Shown: positions 47,901 to 59,440, counted from the stretch's first letter. The stretch: DNA of 64,000 nucleotides from Chelonoidis abingdonii (GCF_003597395.2 NC_133770.1:95787184-95851183); one strand, 5' to 3'. Translations and numbers: made by a program. The notes: generated by a model from the letters alone, not told the origin.

Positions 47901-48420
47901 ACAATCTATGGGTACACCTAGCTACTATTACCGAGGAAAATGGAGTTCCTGAAGTGATGGAAAACCCTTCTCTCGGTGTAGGAAGAATCTACACTATGGC
48001 ACTACAGTGACATAGCTATGGCATCATAGTGTCGGATTCCTGTTTGAGAGGAATCTTCCTGCTTTTCAGCCTAGATGGGAAGAGAATGACTACTACACTC
48101 AGAAGTTTGTCCTCCCTGGATATGGCCATGTGGTGGACAGAGGATCCTGGAGAGTTGAGGTAAGCCAAAACTGTCAGGCAGCCAGGTTTCTGTAATGACT
48201 CACTTGATCTGGTCTGCATCACTCAAAGTCACATATGGCAAAGATCTTATTGATCAGGAAGGGGATGAGGTCCTGATATTTGTCTTTTCTGGGTATGTGC
48301 TGTTTGCTGCTTGCACTGGAATGGGTAGTAATAATGCTGTATTCATACCTCACAGGAGGGTTGTGAGGGTAAATTAATTAATCTGTGTGAAGGACTCATA
48401 GTATACTGATGAGCAGATAA

Positions 48421-48444
48421 ATCTATCTATCCTATCTATCTATC
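48421..48444. repeat. ATCT tetranucleotide microsatellite
   Basis: About six ATCT/TATC units with one deletion. Possibly polymorphic. Confidence 0.9.
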
Positions 48445-48752
48445 ATACCAGTTTCCATAAAGGAAAAAATTCAAAGTGAATGCCAACATAATGTAAAAGA
48501 GCAAATAATGAAAGGTTACGGTTTAGACATTCTGCTACCACAATATGTTCAGTGTTTGGCCTCGAAGGAACTTTGTGATAAATTTCTGGCCGAATCCCAA
48601 AAAAACAGCAGTTCCATTTGGAATTCCCCAACCCACACAAATTTAATTCTTGCTGAAAGTGCATTGTAATATATGCCAAGAGCAGCTTCCAGCTGAGACA
48701 AACTTAGCACAGCTCCTACTGGGTCAACTGCTTTTTGGCTCACATGGTAAGT

Positions 48753-48883
48753 TTGCTGCCTATGAATCAAAAAAGAGAGTCCTAGTCTGAGGGCTTTTCT
48801 ACACTTGAAACACTGCAGCTGTGCCACTGTACTGCTTCAGTGTAGACCTACCTACAGATTGCTGCCTATGAATCAAAAAAGAG
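48753..48883. repeat. 25-bp direct repeat flanking a MITE piece
   Basis: TTGCTGCCTATGAATCAAAA continues identically for 25 bp at 48753-48777 and 48859-48883. Between the copies is a MITE-like segment ('TTCTACACTTGAAACACTGC' to 'CAGTGTAGACCTAC'). A third related MITE segment lies at about 49157-49200. Confidence 0.85.
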
Positions 48884-48894
48884 TCCGAGGGTAT

Positions 48895-49155
48895 GGCTAC
48901 ACTTGAAATTTCAAAGCGCTGCCACGGCAGTGCTTTGAAGTGCGAGTGTGGTCACAGCGCTCTCTCTCAGCGCTGCACGTACTCCACATCCTCTACGGGT
49001 GTAGCTTGCAGCGCTGGGAGCCATGCTCCCAGCGCTGTGGCACTGTTTACACTGAGGCTTTACAGCACTGTATCTTGCAGCGCTCAGGGAGGTGTTTTTT
49101 TCACACCCCGAGTGCGAAACTTGCAGCGCTGTAAAGCGCCAGTGTAGCCATGGCC
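48895..49155. mobile_element. Harbinger-like MITE with CAGCGCTG motifs
   Basis: Ends 'GGGTATGGCTACACTTG' and 'CCAGTGTAGCCATGGCCCT' are inverted repeats. The interior has six or more CAGCGCT/AGCGCTG hexamer-based motifs and a 'TTTTTTTCACACCCCGAG' block. It is the reverse orientation of the family member at 54836. Confidence 0.7.
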
Positions 49156-49204
49156 CTAGTTTGAGGGCTTTTCACTGCAGCTGTGCCGCTGTACTGCTAT
49201 TGGC

Positions 49205-49330
49205 TGTCTACACAGGGGGTTAGGTCAGTTTATGTCACCAGGCGTGGGGGGGGGGGGGGGGTGGGGTGGGTTTCACACCTCTGAACAACACAGCTGGGTT
49301 GACCTAACTCTTTATTGCAGATCAGGTCTC
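49205..49330. repeat. MITE remnant with a poly-G tract
   Basis: Reads 'GTCTACACAGGGGGTTAGG', then a run of 16 G at about 49246-49261 followed by TGGGGTGGG, then 'GGTTGACCTAACTC'. The G tract has quadruplex-forming potential on the plus strand. Confidence 0.5.
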
Positions 49331-49477
49331 ATCTGAGGTAATCTACAAGACACACAAATGCTTCATCTACGCTAAGGAGTTTTTGTGAAAATTTCACACC
49401 ACGGATAATGCCAGTGCAGCTCTATTGGTGTTAGCAATATCAAGAGGGCTAAAACAGACACGTCTCCTATGGCTGAC

Positions 49478-49746
49478 AGGGCTTCTACACACTACCACTT
49501 ATGTCAGTACAATTTATGTCGCTCAGGGGTGTGAATAAACCACCCCCCTGAGCGACGTAAGTTACACCAACCTAAGCACCGGTGTGGACAGTGCCATGTC
49601 GGCAGGAGAGCTTCTCCAGCCAGCATTGCTACCACCTCTCGCAGAAGTGGTTTTATTGTGCCAACGAGGCATCTCTCCAGTCGGCATAGAGCATTTTCAC
49701 CAGACATGCTACTGCAGCACAGCTGCTTCTGGTGTACACTAGCCCT
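49478..49746. mobile_element. Harbinger-like MITE
   Basis: Ends 'AGGGCTTCTACACACTACC' and 'GGTGTACACTAGCCCT' are inverted repeats. It contains an internal hairpin 'GTCGCTCAGGGGTG' against 'CCCCCCTGAGCGAC'. Confidence 0.65.
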
Positions 49747-49857
49747 CACTGTTTTTAAACACCGCATGTCTAAACATGCTTCCCTCAGAGCAGGTTTAAA
49801 TGACACTAGGTTAATCACACCAGGCAAGGGACACGGGACTAGGAGCTTCATCTACAG

Positions 49858-50644
49858 CAGTGGTCTCCAACGCAGTGCCCGTGGGTGCCACGGCGCCCAC
49901 CTGGGCATTTATGTGTGCCCGCCTAGTGCCCAGCAGGGGAGAGAATCCACGGCCCCGCACCTGCCGGGGACAAAGAACTCCAGGACTGCAGTCTACGGGC
50001 TCCGGCGTTCTCTGTCCCTGGCAGGGGCGGGGCTGCGGCTTCTCTCCGGCTTCTCCGGGGCTGCAGGCGCCAGTGTTCTCTGTCCCCGGCAGGCACCAGG
50101 CTGTGGCTTTTTTCCGGTTTTGAAGCCGCAGCCCTGCCTCTGCCAGGGACAGACAACTCTGGAGCTGCGGGCGCCGGTGTTCTCGGTCCCCAGCAGGCGC
50201 AGGGCCGCAGCTTAAGCCAGAGAGAAACCATGGCCCGCACCTGCTGGGGACAGAGAACTCTGGAGCTGCAGGCTTCATTCTATGTTAAAGTAAGAATAAT
50301 AAATATATTTGGACCAGCACTTCAACAATGTTTTACTTTTTTAAAATACATAAGATGAAAACTGTTTTTACAAAATAAATATCATAAACTCCTTAATTTT
50401 TCCTACAGGTAGATAAAAAAGAGCAAATTCACATGGTAAGGTGAAAGAGTAATTGCTGAATATTTTAATTAATACCTTTTACATGTAAAATTACCCTGAG
50501 GGGTGAAAACATTATTTAAATATAATGTTCTTCATATTATTTAATGTACATATACAAAATAAGCCTTGAAAAATTGTTGGCGCCTGCCTCACTCTTCTGA
50601 AAACATGCATGTGCTACTGGCCACAAAAAGGTTGGGGACCACTG
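49858..50644. mobile_element. hAT-type element, 787 bp, perfect 8-bp target duplication
   Basis: The ends CAGTGGTCTCCAAC and GTTGGGGACCACTG are inverted repeats, flanked on both sides by ATCTACAG, exact over 8 bp. The left half contains four or five GC-rich units resembling 'CCGGCAGGCACCAGGC' with 'GTTCTCTGTCCC', in alternating orientation. The right half is AT-rich. No transposase is encoded: the 185-aa and 155-aa frames on opposite strands come from the GC-rich units. Confidence 0.85.
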
Positions 50645-51421
50645 ATCTACAGTATGGCTCCAAGCTTGTGGAAAGCCAATGTTAGGGCAAATTGAAATTT
50701 TTCACAAATTTTCGCTCATGTAGGCAATAGAGCAAGTTCAGCTACTGGATAGATGAAGGATCTGCTAAACCAAATTTAGTCTCTATAGATAGATTTTCAG
50801 GCATAACATTAGGACATCTGCGTTTTGGACATCAGACACCATTTAAATTCAAGGGGATAATTAACTGCGTTTCAGAAATGTTTCTCGCTCTGCTAACTCA
50901 TACCATTTTTTTAAAACATATGGTAAGATGTTTTTAGTGGCTACAACATCCCAGTTCCGGAAAAAGCCTCCACCACATACAAAACAAATGATACTCAAAA
51001 AACCTATGCAACATGAAATACTGTTGCCTAGCAGCCCCCAAACCAATGAAAAATATTTAAGTAAGTGGGTGGGGGGGTTGTTTGTACCAATTCCTGTTTA
51101 ATATCATGCTCACAATTTGATTACACTCTGATCAGGGGGTCAAACTAAGTAATAATTTGATGTTTGGGGGGAAGAAAAAAGACTACTATAACACCAGCAC
51201 TTCCACACTCATAAAAGCCAAACATCTTCAGACGCCAACTGGCCATGCCTGAGGAAAACTGCAAATCCTGTGATTTTAAACTGGTCTCATCATTTTCCTC
51301 AAATTTCATGCTAAAAAACAGCCTGTTTTTTCTATTTTTCATTGTGAGGAGTGTTCAGAAATTTAAAGCCGCTGCACTGGCTCCCTTTTCACCCTGTTTT
51401 ACAGAAATCTGTCTCTTGCCC

Positions 51422-51447
51422 AAAAAAAAAAAAAAAAAAAAAAAAAA
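51422..51447. repeat. A26 homopolymer
   Basis: Twenty-six consecutive A on the plus strand after 'CTCTTGCCC'. No SINE or LINE body is recognisable upstream, so it may be a simple expansion. Confidence 0.9.
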
Positions 51448-52734
51448 GAGCAAAGGTACAAAGTGTCTCCCTTCCCCCGCCAATTCACCTCAACGAGGCG
51501 TGAATATCAACACTTAGCTGGGGCCATTTAAATGCTACTGTTTTTAAGTATGGGCAAGGTAAGAAAAACAACACTGAAGTCTGTCCTGGGATCTACATGG
51601 CTACAACTGCACTGCACACAATTATACTGAAGTCAAGGCATTTAATAAAAAAGCACGATTTTCGGTGCTCTTCTGCCCCTTTTTTTAGGATGTGCTCTTT
51701 GCTGACTCAGTCTTTGAAGTGGGCTTTTCCTGTTGCATACAGTGCCTAGGTTGGAAAGACACCAGGAAATAAAAAGGAAAAATTCCAAGCATTAAGCAAC
51801 CTGGGAAGAAAAAAACATTTCAGACAAAAACACTTTCCTGGTTTGTAGCAATTGTAGATGTAAAATGGGCACCTGGTTCTTTTTATTTTTCTTTTCTTCC
51901 ACTACTACATCCCTATCATCGGGTGGGCAGGGGGGAGGGGAGGACGGGGGGCTGGATATTGTGGTTTCCTTTGTGAGCATAATGGACCAGCAGCGTAGAA
52001 AGCACTTTTTTTTTCCAGTGTTGCCAAACAACATAATCAAATCATAATTCCGTCTGGCAGTTTAGATGGAATTGAACCATGTGTTACCAAATCGTGCTCT
52101 CACTTGGACTTTGCAGGGCTTTAAGGATTAAAACAAGATTTGGTCCCATTTATTTTGCTAGATGTGTTTTAACTGTGTTTGGAGATTCCTATGTTGAAAG
52201 TGTGTCACCTGACAGATTTTATAAAGAATGTAAGACTTTTACTTGCTTCTTTGGCTCAGGTGTCTTTTGTGGCACATTGTGGATGATCATTCACCAAAGA
52301 GAGTAAGAACAGGAAAAATTTCATACTGATAATTTTTATATAGTTTTCCACTGGTCTTGTACATAATACCATGTGAAAAGTGAGCTAAGAGGTATAATTT
52401 AGCACGGTCTTCCCCTAAACTAGGTCTTGAACAATATGATCTGTTTAATTTGTGTAAATTAATTCTATTAATTTAATAGAAGCACAATTATCACATAGCT
52501 GCCAATGCTATAGCTGCATGAAGAGTATGTCTGACTTGCTCGTTGGAAGATTTCTCTCTTTTAAACAAAATAAACAACATGAATAACAATTTAGAAATCG
52601 ATTCAAATTAATCTGTTCTGGCTGTATTTGTGATTTCCAACAGGAAAAAGGCATAATTCCTCTAATGCAGAAATTAAAGCAACTTTCCTCCTCTTCCCTC
52701 CCTCCCACAAACCAAATACATCCCTATTCATGCA

Positions 52735-53028
52735 GGCCAGGTCTACATTACAAAGTTTTGCTGGCATAGCTATGTCAGTCAGGGGTATGATCTCTGACCG
52801 ACATAGCTGTGCTGGCAAGAGTCCCCAGTGCAGATGCAGTGATATCATAATAAAAGGTTTTGCTGATAGAGCTTATTTCACTCAGGGGGTGCTGGTTGGA
52901 ATAAGCTACAGTAGCAAAAGCACAAATAAGCCACGGTGTAAGCCACATCCACACCAGGAGCTCTTTGCCAGTATAACAAGCCAGTAGAGCTATGCTAGCA
53001 AAGCACTGCTAGAGTAGACCTGGCCCTA
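52735..53028. mobile_element. Harbinger-like MITE
   Basis: Ends GGCCAGGTCTACATTAC and 'GAGTAGACCTGGCCCTA' are inverted repeats. An internal hairpin 'GCATAGCTATGTCAGTCAGG' mirrors 'CTGACCGACATAGCTGTGC'. Confidence 0.65.
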
Positions 53029-53249
53029 GATGCACCAATAAATTAAACTTAATTGCTGTCATCCTTATCCTATAACCCAGCTATCCTATCACATGTTGTG
53101 AACATAGTCCCTGGCATAGTCGTTTTTACTATGTACAACTAAGAAACACTCTCTGTTCTCAATAGCAATGAAGAGTGCTTTAGAACTATGCTATTAACAT
53201 AGTTGTTTCTAGCACAAAGGCAAGGTGCCCAACAGCAAGCATGCAAAAA

Positions 53250-53495
53250 TCATGCATCTGGCCCCCAGAATCATGAGATTTATTTTAAAATCTCATGATT
53301 TTAAAGCCATAGTAAAAGTGGGGTTCTTTTCATTTGTATTCTGACTTTTCAGCCTTTAGTATTCATGTTTTCAAAAGAGCAAAAAAAATTTTTTTTTTTT
53401 AAATATGAAAGCTGATCCCAGGAGCAGGGGCTCTAAGAAGAAAACACTAAATAGCATGAGATTTATTATAGAGCAGGAGAACTGGCAACACCAAT
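53250..53495 (+). repeat. Second copy of the 'AATCATGAGATT' repeat
   Basis: Reads 'CCCCCAGAATCATGAGATT', 'TTTTAGTATTCATG' in part and ends 'GAGAACTGGCAACACCA'. Parallel to the copy at 16414. It contains an internal hairpin, AATCATGAGATTTATTTT with AAAATCTCATGATT. Confidence 0.5.
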
Positions 53496-53739
53496 GCTAT
53501 TTGCTAAAATACTGATTCTGGGCTGGATTATGGGATATAGTAGCCCAGCGAGCGGGGGAGGGCTGTGGGTGGGAGACCACACCCCAAAAGGTGCAACAAG
53601 GAGACTGTGTCTGGCTAAGGCACAATCTCTTTCAGACAATTCTGCTTCTATTTCCCAGAGTATAGGGGTGCATATTTTGCACCAGCCATTAGGGCAGCTC
53701 AGAGCCGGGCGGGGGCAGGAAATTGTTGCATGTCTTGCT

Positions 53740-53863
53740 TAGGGTGACCAGATGTCCCGATTTTACAGGGACAGTCCTGATTTTTGGGTCTTTTTCTTAT
53801 ATAAGCTCCTATTACCCTCCACCTCCTGTCCCGATTTTTCACATTTGCTATCTGGTCACCCTA
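53740..53863. mobile_element. 124-bp MITE with TAGGGTGACC ends
   Basis: Ends TAGGGTGACCAGATGTCCCG and ATCTGGTCACCCTA match the 1145-bp element at 38472. The interior 'GGGTCTTTTTCTTATATA' is the common short form in turtles. Only the first four bases of the flanks (GTCT) match, so the target duplication is decayed. Confidence 0.75.
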
Positions 53864-54835
53864 GTCTGAAGTCACTTCTTGTGTATGCACATGTGCAGTC
53901 CTTTTTGTGTATAGAGACCAAAGTCCTAGAGATGACTCGATACCAGGAAGCCTAGTGTTGGTAATCGGCACTTACTTGTTGTGGGGGATATGAAGTACCC
54001 ACTTTTACAGTCCATCAACATCTTAAAAGCAAATACAAAAACACTTTCCAATTTCTTGATTTTGTTTAATAAAAATAAACAACGTGCAGCATACTCAGAA
54101 AGCCTGAAAGAGAAGCAAGCTGAGCTTTCTTACTGGAGCATAAGCACTTTGCCAGCTGCATCAATCAACCTGAGTGTGATGGACACAAGCAGTTTCTAGA
54201 CTTGCTACCACTCCACAGCTACTGTAAAAAATATTGGTATTGACCAGATACACTTGCAGCTTCATTAGGGCCCTGTCCACACTAAGATCAGACCTCTGCT
54301 AGCGACAATATTTTAATCTCAGCACACACAGCTCTTATGGCCCTTTTATTCCAAATGGTGTAGTGGTCAGGAAGGAAAACTTGACAGAATTATGGTAATT
54401 ACACAGTATGAAATTGAAAAAAAAAAATAGAGAAAATTACAAAACTCTCCTGAATGTTTACTATATCCAGTCTCCATTCACCAGAGAGTATGTAGCAAAA
54501 TGATCATTTTCATGTTCTTGAATCAATGCACTGTATACATGCAGTGTAAATAACATGCTGGGAAGTAAGTGGGAGACACTGATAACTCCTGGCAATGATT
54601 CTTATTTTAATTACACCAGATTAGCAAGACATGTACAGCTAGCTGGAAAATCCAGGGGTATCCTAGTCAGTAAAACATGCAATCAGAATTATCACTGAAG
54701 TAATGGAATGAAGGACAAACAAGGCAGGTATAAATGGTGCAGGACTCTTCACTGGCAAAAGTGGCTTAAACTCCAGAGCTTCACTGTGCCTGTCTGCTGA
54801 AGGTTAAACAAGGGCTTTTTCTTCATCACAGATGG

Positions 54836-55108
54836 ACTTGTCTACACTGGCAATTTACAGCGCTGCAACTTTCTCACTCAGGGGTGTGAAAAAACACACC
54901 CCGGGGCACAGCAAGTTTCAGCGCTGTAAAGCACCAGTGTAGACAGTGCACCAGCAATGGGAGCTGCGCTCCCAGCACTAGTAGCTATGTCCCTTGTTGA
55001 GGTGGGGTTTTTTTAGAGCTCTCCCAGCGCTCTGCCGCAACCACACAAGCCACGTTAAAGCACTGCTGCGGCAGCGCTTTAGCGTTGCCAGTGTAGACTA
55101 ACCCAAAG
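54836..55108. mobile_element. Harbinger-like MITE with CAGCGCTG motifs
   Basis: Ends 'GGACTTGTCTACACTGGCAA' and 'GTTGCCAGTGTAGACTAACC' are inverted repeats. 'TTTACAGCGCTGCAAC' and 'TTTCAGCGCTGTAAAG' mirror each other, as do other AGCGCT blocks. Another MITE-like segment, with 'CTTGAGC' and 'GCTCAAG' motifs, follows to about 55345. Confidence 0.75.
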
Positions 55109-55968
55109 TTAGCTTGAGGTATAACTTGAGCATTGCCTCTAACTTGAGTTTCATCCACACACAAAACACTAACTCTAGTATGGTAGCGCTTTAAACTAGA
55201 GCTGGCTGATCCATCAGGGGATGTAGTCTAAAGCTCAAGTCAGCACAACTCATCAGCTGCTAGCACAACTACCCTATAGCGTGGATGCAAGTGAGCTTTA
55301 CTTGAGCAACCCTAGTCCTCCAATGCCTTCCCATAATTCCCCCAGACAGGGTCTCCCACAATTCACTGGAAACGTATTCCTAGAAGTCTTAGTGCCACAC
55401 ACAAGTGAGTGGTGCACTGGCATAGATATGGGACCTCAAGTGTGATTTTGCAGTGAGGCTGCTCTCACTCAAGCTAAATTAACTCAAGAACTTGTAACTC
55501 AAGTTAACTCTGCAGTGAAGACTGATCATGAGACTCACAATGAAGATCAAGACGGTTAAGATTAAAGCGGAACAGGATAGTGTAAGAGAGACCAAGAGAA
55601 AGAGTGCATGTGTGTGCTAGGTTCAGAATGTGCCCTTTCCATTTTCACCAAAACTCTAAATGAATGTTTTCTATTCTTGTGGCTGTTAGGCATGAGCTTA
55701 CAAAGGATTTACTGTATAAAATGACACAATATAAAACTTGAACAAGATGCACTGTGCAGTGCAGATGTCCTTGCTCCGCAATTACTTTGACCGAACCAAA
55801 CTTTAAAAGCAAAATCAGACTGCAATCACTCCAGTCACCACTGCAAATTGCAGAGGCTCCGATGAGCTAAACAAGGAGGAAGAATACAGTGAGCAGTTGT
55901 AGGCCAACAACAAGTGAATCCATTGGAAACTCTTTGGTCCTGATTCTCTGTTCTGGTACACCAGTTTT

Positions 55969-56160
55969 AGGGTTTGCCTACACTGGGTATTTTTGCACCA
56001 GTGTACCTGCATTGGTAGAGCTACCCTGTTGCAAACCTCTAGTGTAGACATGATGCACCAGAGAAAGAGTGGCTTAGTGCAGCTTATCCCTGTTTGAAAG
56101 CCCTGTCGATGAAAGCCACTTTTTATATCGGTGTAGCAGATCTACACAAATGCCCAGCCT
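55969..56160. mobile_element. Harbinger-like MITE
   Basis: Ends 'AGGGTTTGCCTACACTGGG' and 'CTACACAAATGCCCAGCCT'. The interior 'TTTTGCACCAGTGTACCTGC' and 'CTCTAGTGTAGACATGATGC' are shared with 28706. Confidence 0.6.
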
Positions 56161-56173
56161 ACACACAGAGACA

Positions 56174-56345
56174 AGGTGGATGAGGTAATATCTTTAACTG
56201 GGCCAACTTGTGAGAGAGACAAGCTTTCGAGATTACACAGAGCTCCATGTAAGCTTGAAAGCTTGTCTCTCTCACCAACAGAACTTAGCCCAATAAAAGA
56301 TATTACCTCACCCACCTTTTCTCTCTGATATCCTGGGACTAGCAC
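56174..56345. repeat. Fold-back of the 'GGTGGGTGAGGTAATATC' repeat
   Basis: The left arm 'AAGGTGGATGAGGTAATATC' through 'GAGAGAGACAAGCTTTCGAG' is mirrored by the right arm 'CTTGAAAGCTTGTCTCTC' through 'GATATTACCTCACCCACC'. Arms are about 60-67 bp with a roughly 20-bp spacer. The left arm lacks a few bases at 'CAACTTG-TGAGAG'. The right copy continues into 'TATCCTGGGACTAGCACAGC', the usual extension of this family. Confidence 0.8.
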
Positions 56346-57529
56346 AGCTGCAATAACATTGCATGCTGCCTGCATATACACACACTTGAGCTTATTTAAC
56401 TAAGAGTATGTGAGGGGACACTTAAATCAATTTAAACCTAGCTTATATTGATTTAGCTTAATTTGGTCACTAACCAACAAAAGCTGAAGCAATATTAGCC
56501 AATTTAACAAAAAATTATCGAAAAGTTATTTTAATTAAACCAGTACAGCTTGTGTCTATAGATCACCCTAGGGTTTGTTCTACTCTACGTACATCAGTGT
56601 GTAAATCTCTAGTATAGACAACTCCTTACGCCAGTGTAAAACTGTTGTGAGGGAGTACAGAATCAAATCCTTTGTATCACTAGCTGGATTGCAAGCAGTA
56701 ATCTAAAACATCCATATAGGTGACGTTCACGGTATCTGACAGTGTGACAGCAAAGCACTATCTGTAAACAGCACCTTTCACCCAAGGATCTCAAAAGCCC
56801 ATTGCAAATAGAAACTATTAAAGCACTGCTTAACAGTGTAATGCACCAACTGGTGGCAGGTCTATTTTGCACAAACTTCTAATAATTGCCTCAATCCTAT
56901 GCCCATGAAGTTAACAACAGAACTCTCAGTTACTTTAATGGAACAGGATAAGGTCACTTCACACTGGTAAAAATGGCTGACATTTTCCAAAAGAGTGTAA
57001 GGCAGTCAGATGCCTAACTTCTACTGACTTGTAAAAATCCTTGAAAATCCCTTGAAAAATCCCATCAAAAATTAAACTAAAATTAAAGACATAAAATTAA
57101 AGAAAACAAAAGGAAGTGGATTTTTATTACATTGTATTAAAGTATAAATTTAAAAAAACAGTTATCAGTTGCCACTATTTTTAACAGGAACCTTAGGACC
57201 TAAAGTTTAACAAATGAAGCTTGTTATTTCAGGGCAATCAAGACCTTGTTGATTCCTGGGCTTTGTGGCACAGAAGTGACTTGTGACTTCCTGAGATTTC
57301 CTTTTCCCTCTGGGAAAATACCACATTTCTACGAGATTTCATGTGAATGCACAGATATTGTTTTAGTAGCAGAGGACCATTCAGATACTGCTTTTCATTT
57401 TCTTATGTTCATTTAGTTTTAGGAAGTGAGCAGTGTTTACTAATATTTCAAGCTAAAATAGTGTGTATGAGAGAGAGTGAGCCACAAAACTGGTGGAAAC
57501 AAATGTTACAGTTCGAGCAAAATACTTAC

Positions 57530-57699
57530 TCTGTGCCACTTTCGACCATCTGCGTTAGGAGAGAGATACCATCTAGATTTATAAACTCCTGGGCAAACGT
57601 AACATCCCGTGAGTAACTGGCCAAGTCTTTCAGTGCTTCTAACTTGGCATCCATACTAGAAGACTGGATCCTCTCATGGAGCTGCTGTGCATTTTGAGC
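57530..57699 (-). CDS. ELMO1: ELMO1 coding exon, human residues about 82-138 (170 nt)
   Basis: This is the most upstream ELMO1 exon in the window. It encodes 56 codons plus two bases, starting [15 protein letters not shown] and ending QMVESGT, with the last Glu codon split (GA here, A in the next exon). It follows the N-terminal Ras-binding, ubiquitin-like region and enters the armadillo-like inhibitory domain that folds back on the ELMO C-terminal part (family knowledge). The donor reads GTAAGTATT. The acceptor is a long pyrimidine tract ending in GAG, an unfavourable -3 base. The one difference from the human protein as I remember it is Leu110 to Tyr. The open frame upstream of the acceptor has a start codon but is intronic. 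Phase and length agree with the next exon, so I am very sure of identity and boundaries. Confidence 0.96.
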
Positions 57700-57815
57700 C
57701 TCACCAGAGACAAAAGAGAAAAAAAACATTAAAAAAGAACTCCTCAAACTCTTAGTTATAAATGTAATTTGTAAATGATATACTGGGGCTCCAAATTTCT
57801 CCGAACGGAACGGAT

Positions 57816-57895
57816 TATTATTTGTATTGCGCTAGCACTCAAGAGCCCAGTCTTGGACCAGTATCCCTTTGTGCTGGGTACTGTAAAGAAACAAA
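57816..57895 (-). repeat. L2/MIR-like LINE tail
   Basis: 'ATTATTATTTGTATTGCGCTA', 'AGAGCCCAGTCTTGGACCAG' and 'TTGTGCTGGGTACTGTA' are the reverse of the tail seen at 63205. An old, dispersed amniote repeat. Confidence 0.55.
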
Positions 57896-59007
57896 CAAAC
57901 ATTGAACAAAAAAATGGCAGTCCATGGCCTAAAAAGCTTATGTACCCTTAATATGGAGTGTGACGCAAACAATAAAACTACCCCAGAAAGCAAAGTATAT
58001 AAATGTAGTTTCTTTATAATTAGGACAACAGTTTTTTTCAATCTAAATTTACTCTATTCAACGCACTCTTCCATCACCCTTAAACAAAAATATATTATCC
58101 TACTCCAGATCTTATGCAGAGCGCACCTGGTACTGATTTCTGTTTCCTCTGCTCCTTTCCCTACCTTTTTTCTTTTGCTTTTTCTCAGTTTTATATCCAT
58201 AATATCTGTATTTCCAAAGAACATGGAAATGATTTCCTCCTAAACTATATGATGCTATCACACATACATCATCTTATTCACTCAACTGAATCACATATTA
58301 AAAATATCCTGCCCATCAATGTTTAGCTCTCTGATGAGAAATAATGTGAAATCTGACAGGAACAGAAAAATAAAGAGCTAAAGGGATTTTTTTTAAATTA
58401 AATTGTCCAGAAGCCATGTAAATCTGTTTTGCATAGTTAAGCAAGTACTTTAAAATATATTAATCCCACATTTTCAGACAATGCTCCCAGAATAACAATT
58501 ACCTGGATACAATGTCCAAAAGCTTCAGCGAATAGCTAACCAATCTTTCTGCTATTGATAGAGCCTTCCCTGCTGTACTCAGAGGCTTGTAAAATTCAAT
58601 TTCCTACAACACACTTATGTGCACTGACTGAAGCGTGAATCTGAAGCAGTAGACCATTAGGAAACTGAATTAGTGGTAAGGCCTGGCACAGTCACTCTCT
58701 TTGATATTATATTTGCACTAGGGAAAGTTGAATTTGTTCTGTCTGACAATTTTTTTGCTATGTAATAATTATTCTACACCTGCAAGGACAATGGCTTTTC
58801 AGCAAGTGCTGTGAATATCCAGGATTGTATGTATAAGTGAACATTTTTAAACCAGGAGAGATCGGAAATAATAAAAACCAATATGTACTTTATAAATAAG
58901 CCTCTATTCAGTAATTTCAGAATGCTTGATAAACATTAATAAATTAAACCTCTCAACATCCCCGACCCCGCAGATGAGTAAATGAAGGCACACAGAGGTT
59001 AAGTGAT

Positions 59008-59143
59008 AGGTTCCAGAGTGGTAGCCGTGTTAGTCTGTATCAACAAAAACAACGAGGAATCCTTGTGGCACCTTAGAAACTAACAAATTTATTTGGGCAT
59101 AAGCTTTCAGGGGCTAAAACCCACTTCATTAGATGCATGGAGT
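59008..59143 (+). repeat. Repeat 'GCCGTGTTAGTCTGTATC'
   Basis: The longest single-orientation copy of this family here: 'GGTAGCCGTGTTAGTCTG', 'CCTTGTGGCACCTTAG', 'GGGCATAAGCTTTCAGGGGC', 'CCCACTTCATTAGATGCATG'. It shows what the fold-back at 35901 derives from. Confidence 0.7.
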
Positions 59144-59204
59144 GGCTAAATAGACCTCCAGTGGATCCATTACACAGCATTGATCCACGATAAGTGTAGA
59201 CATA

Positions 59205-59440
59205 CCCTTAGCTACAGTGCTTAGGGGTGTGCAAAACTCACACCCCTAGGTACTGCAGTTATGACAACCTAAACCCCTGGCACAGACTGGCTAAGTTGAC
59301 AGAAGCATTCTTCTGTTGACCTAGCTACCGTTGCTTGGGGAAGTGGAGTTACTACAGTGATGGAAATACCCCTGCTGTCACTGTAATATGCATATGCACT
59401 ACAGAGTTAGAGCAGCACACATTTGCAACCGTGGCTATGC
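59205..59440. mobile_element. Harbinger-like MITE, decayed
   Basis: Interior 'CTTCTGTTGACCTAGCTAC' and 'ACAGTGATGGAAATACCCC' match the elements at 34314 and near 47930. Ends are not clear. Confidence 0.5.

Larger units (their letters stand above)
44901..57529 (-). other. ELMO1: ELMO1 intron between the residue-82 exon and the micro-exon
   Basis: A 12.6-kb intron crowded with DNA transposons, mainly from 48.7 to 56.4 kb. Besides the listed repeats it contains AT-rich sequence with no feature I can support at about 45000-47100, 47350-48400, 50660-52700, 53880-54830 and 56560-57529. Reading frames in these parts are short and unrelated to any protein I know. Confidence 0.85.

Noticed and set aside
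48753..48883. CRISPR-like repeat-spacer arrangement
   Set aside because: Only two copies of the direct repeat, in a vertebrate intron beside MITEs.
49658..50278. 185-aa and 155-aa frames
   Set aside because: They arise from GC-rich internal units of a hAT element on both strands.
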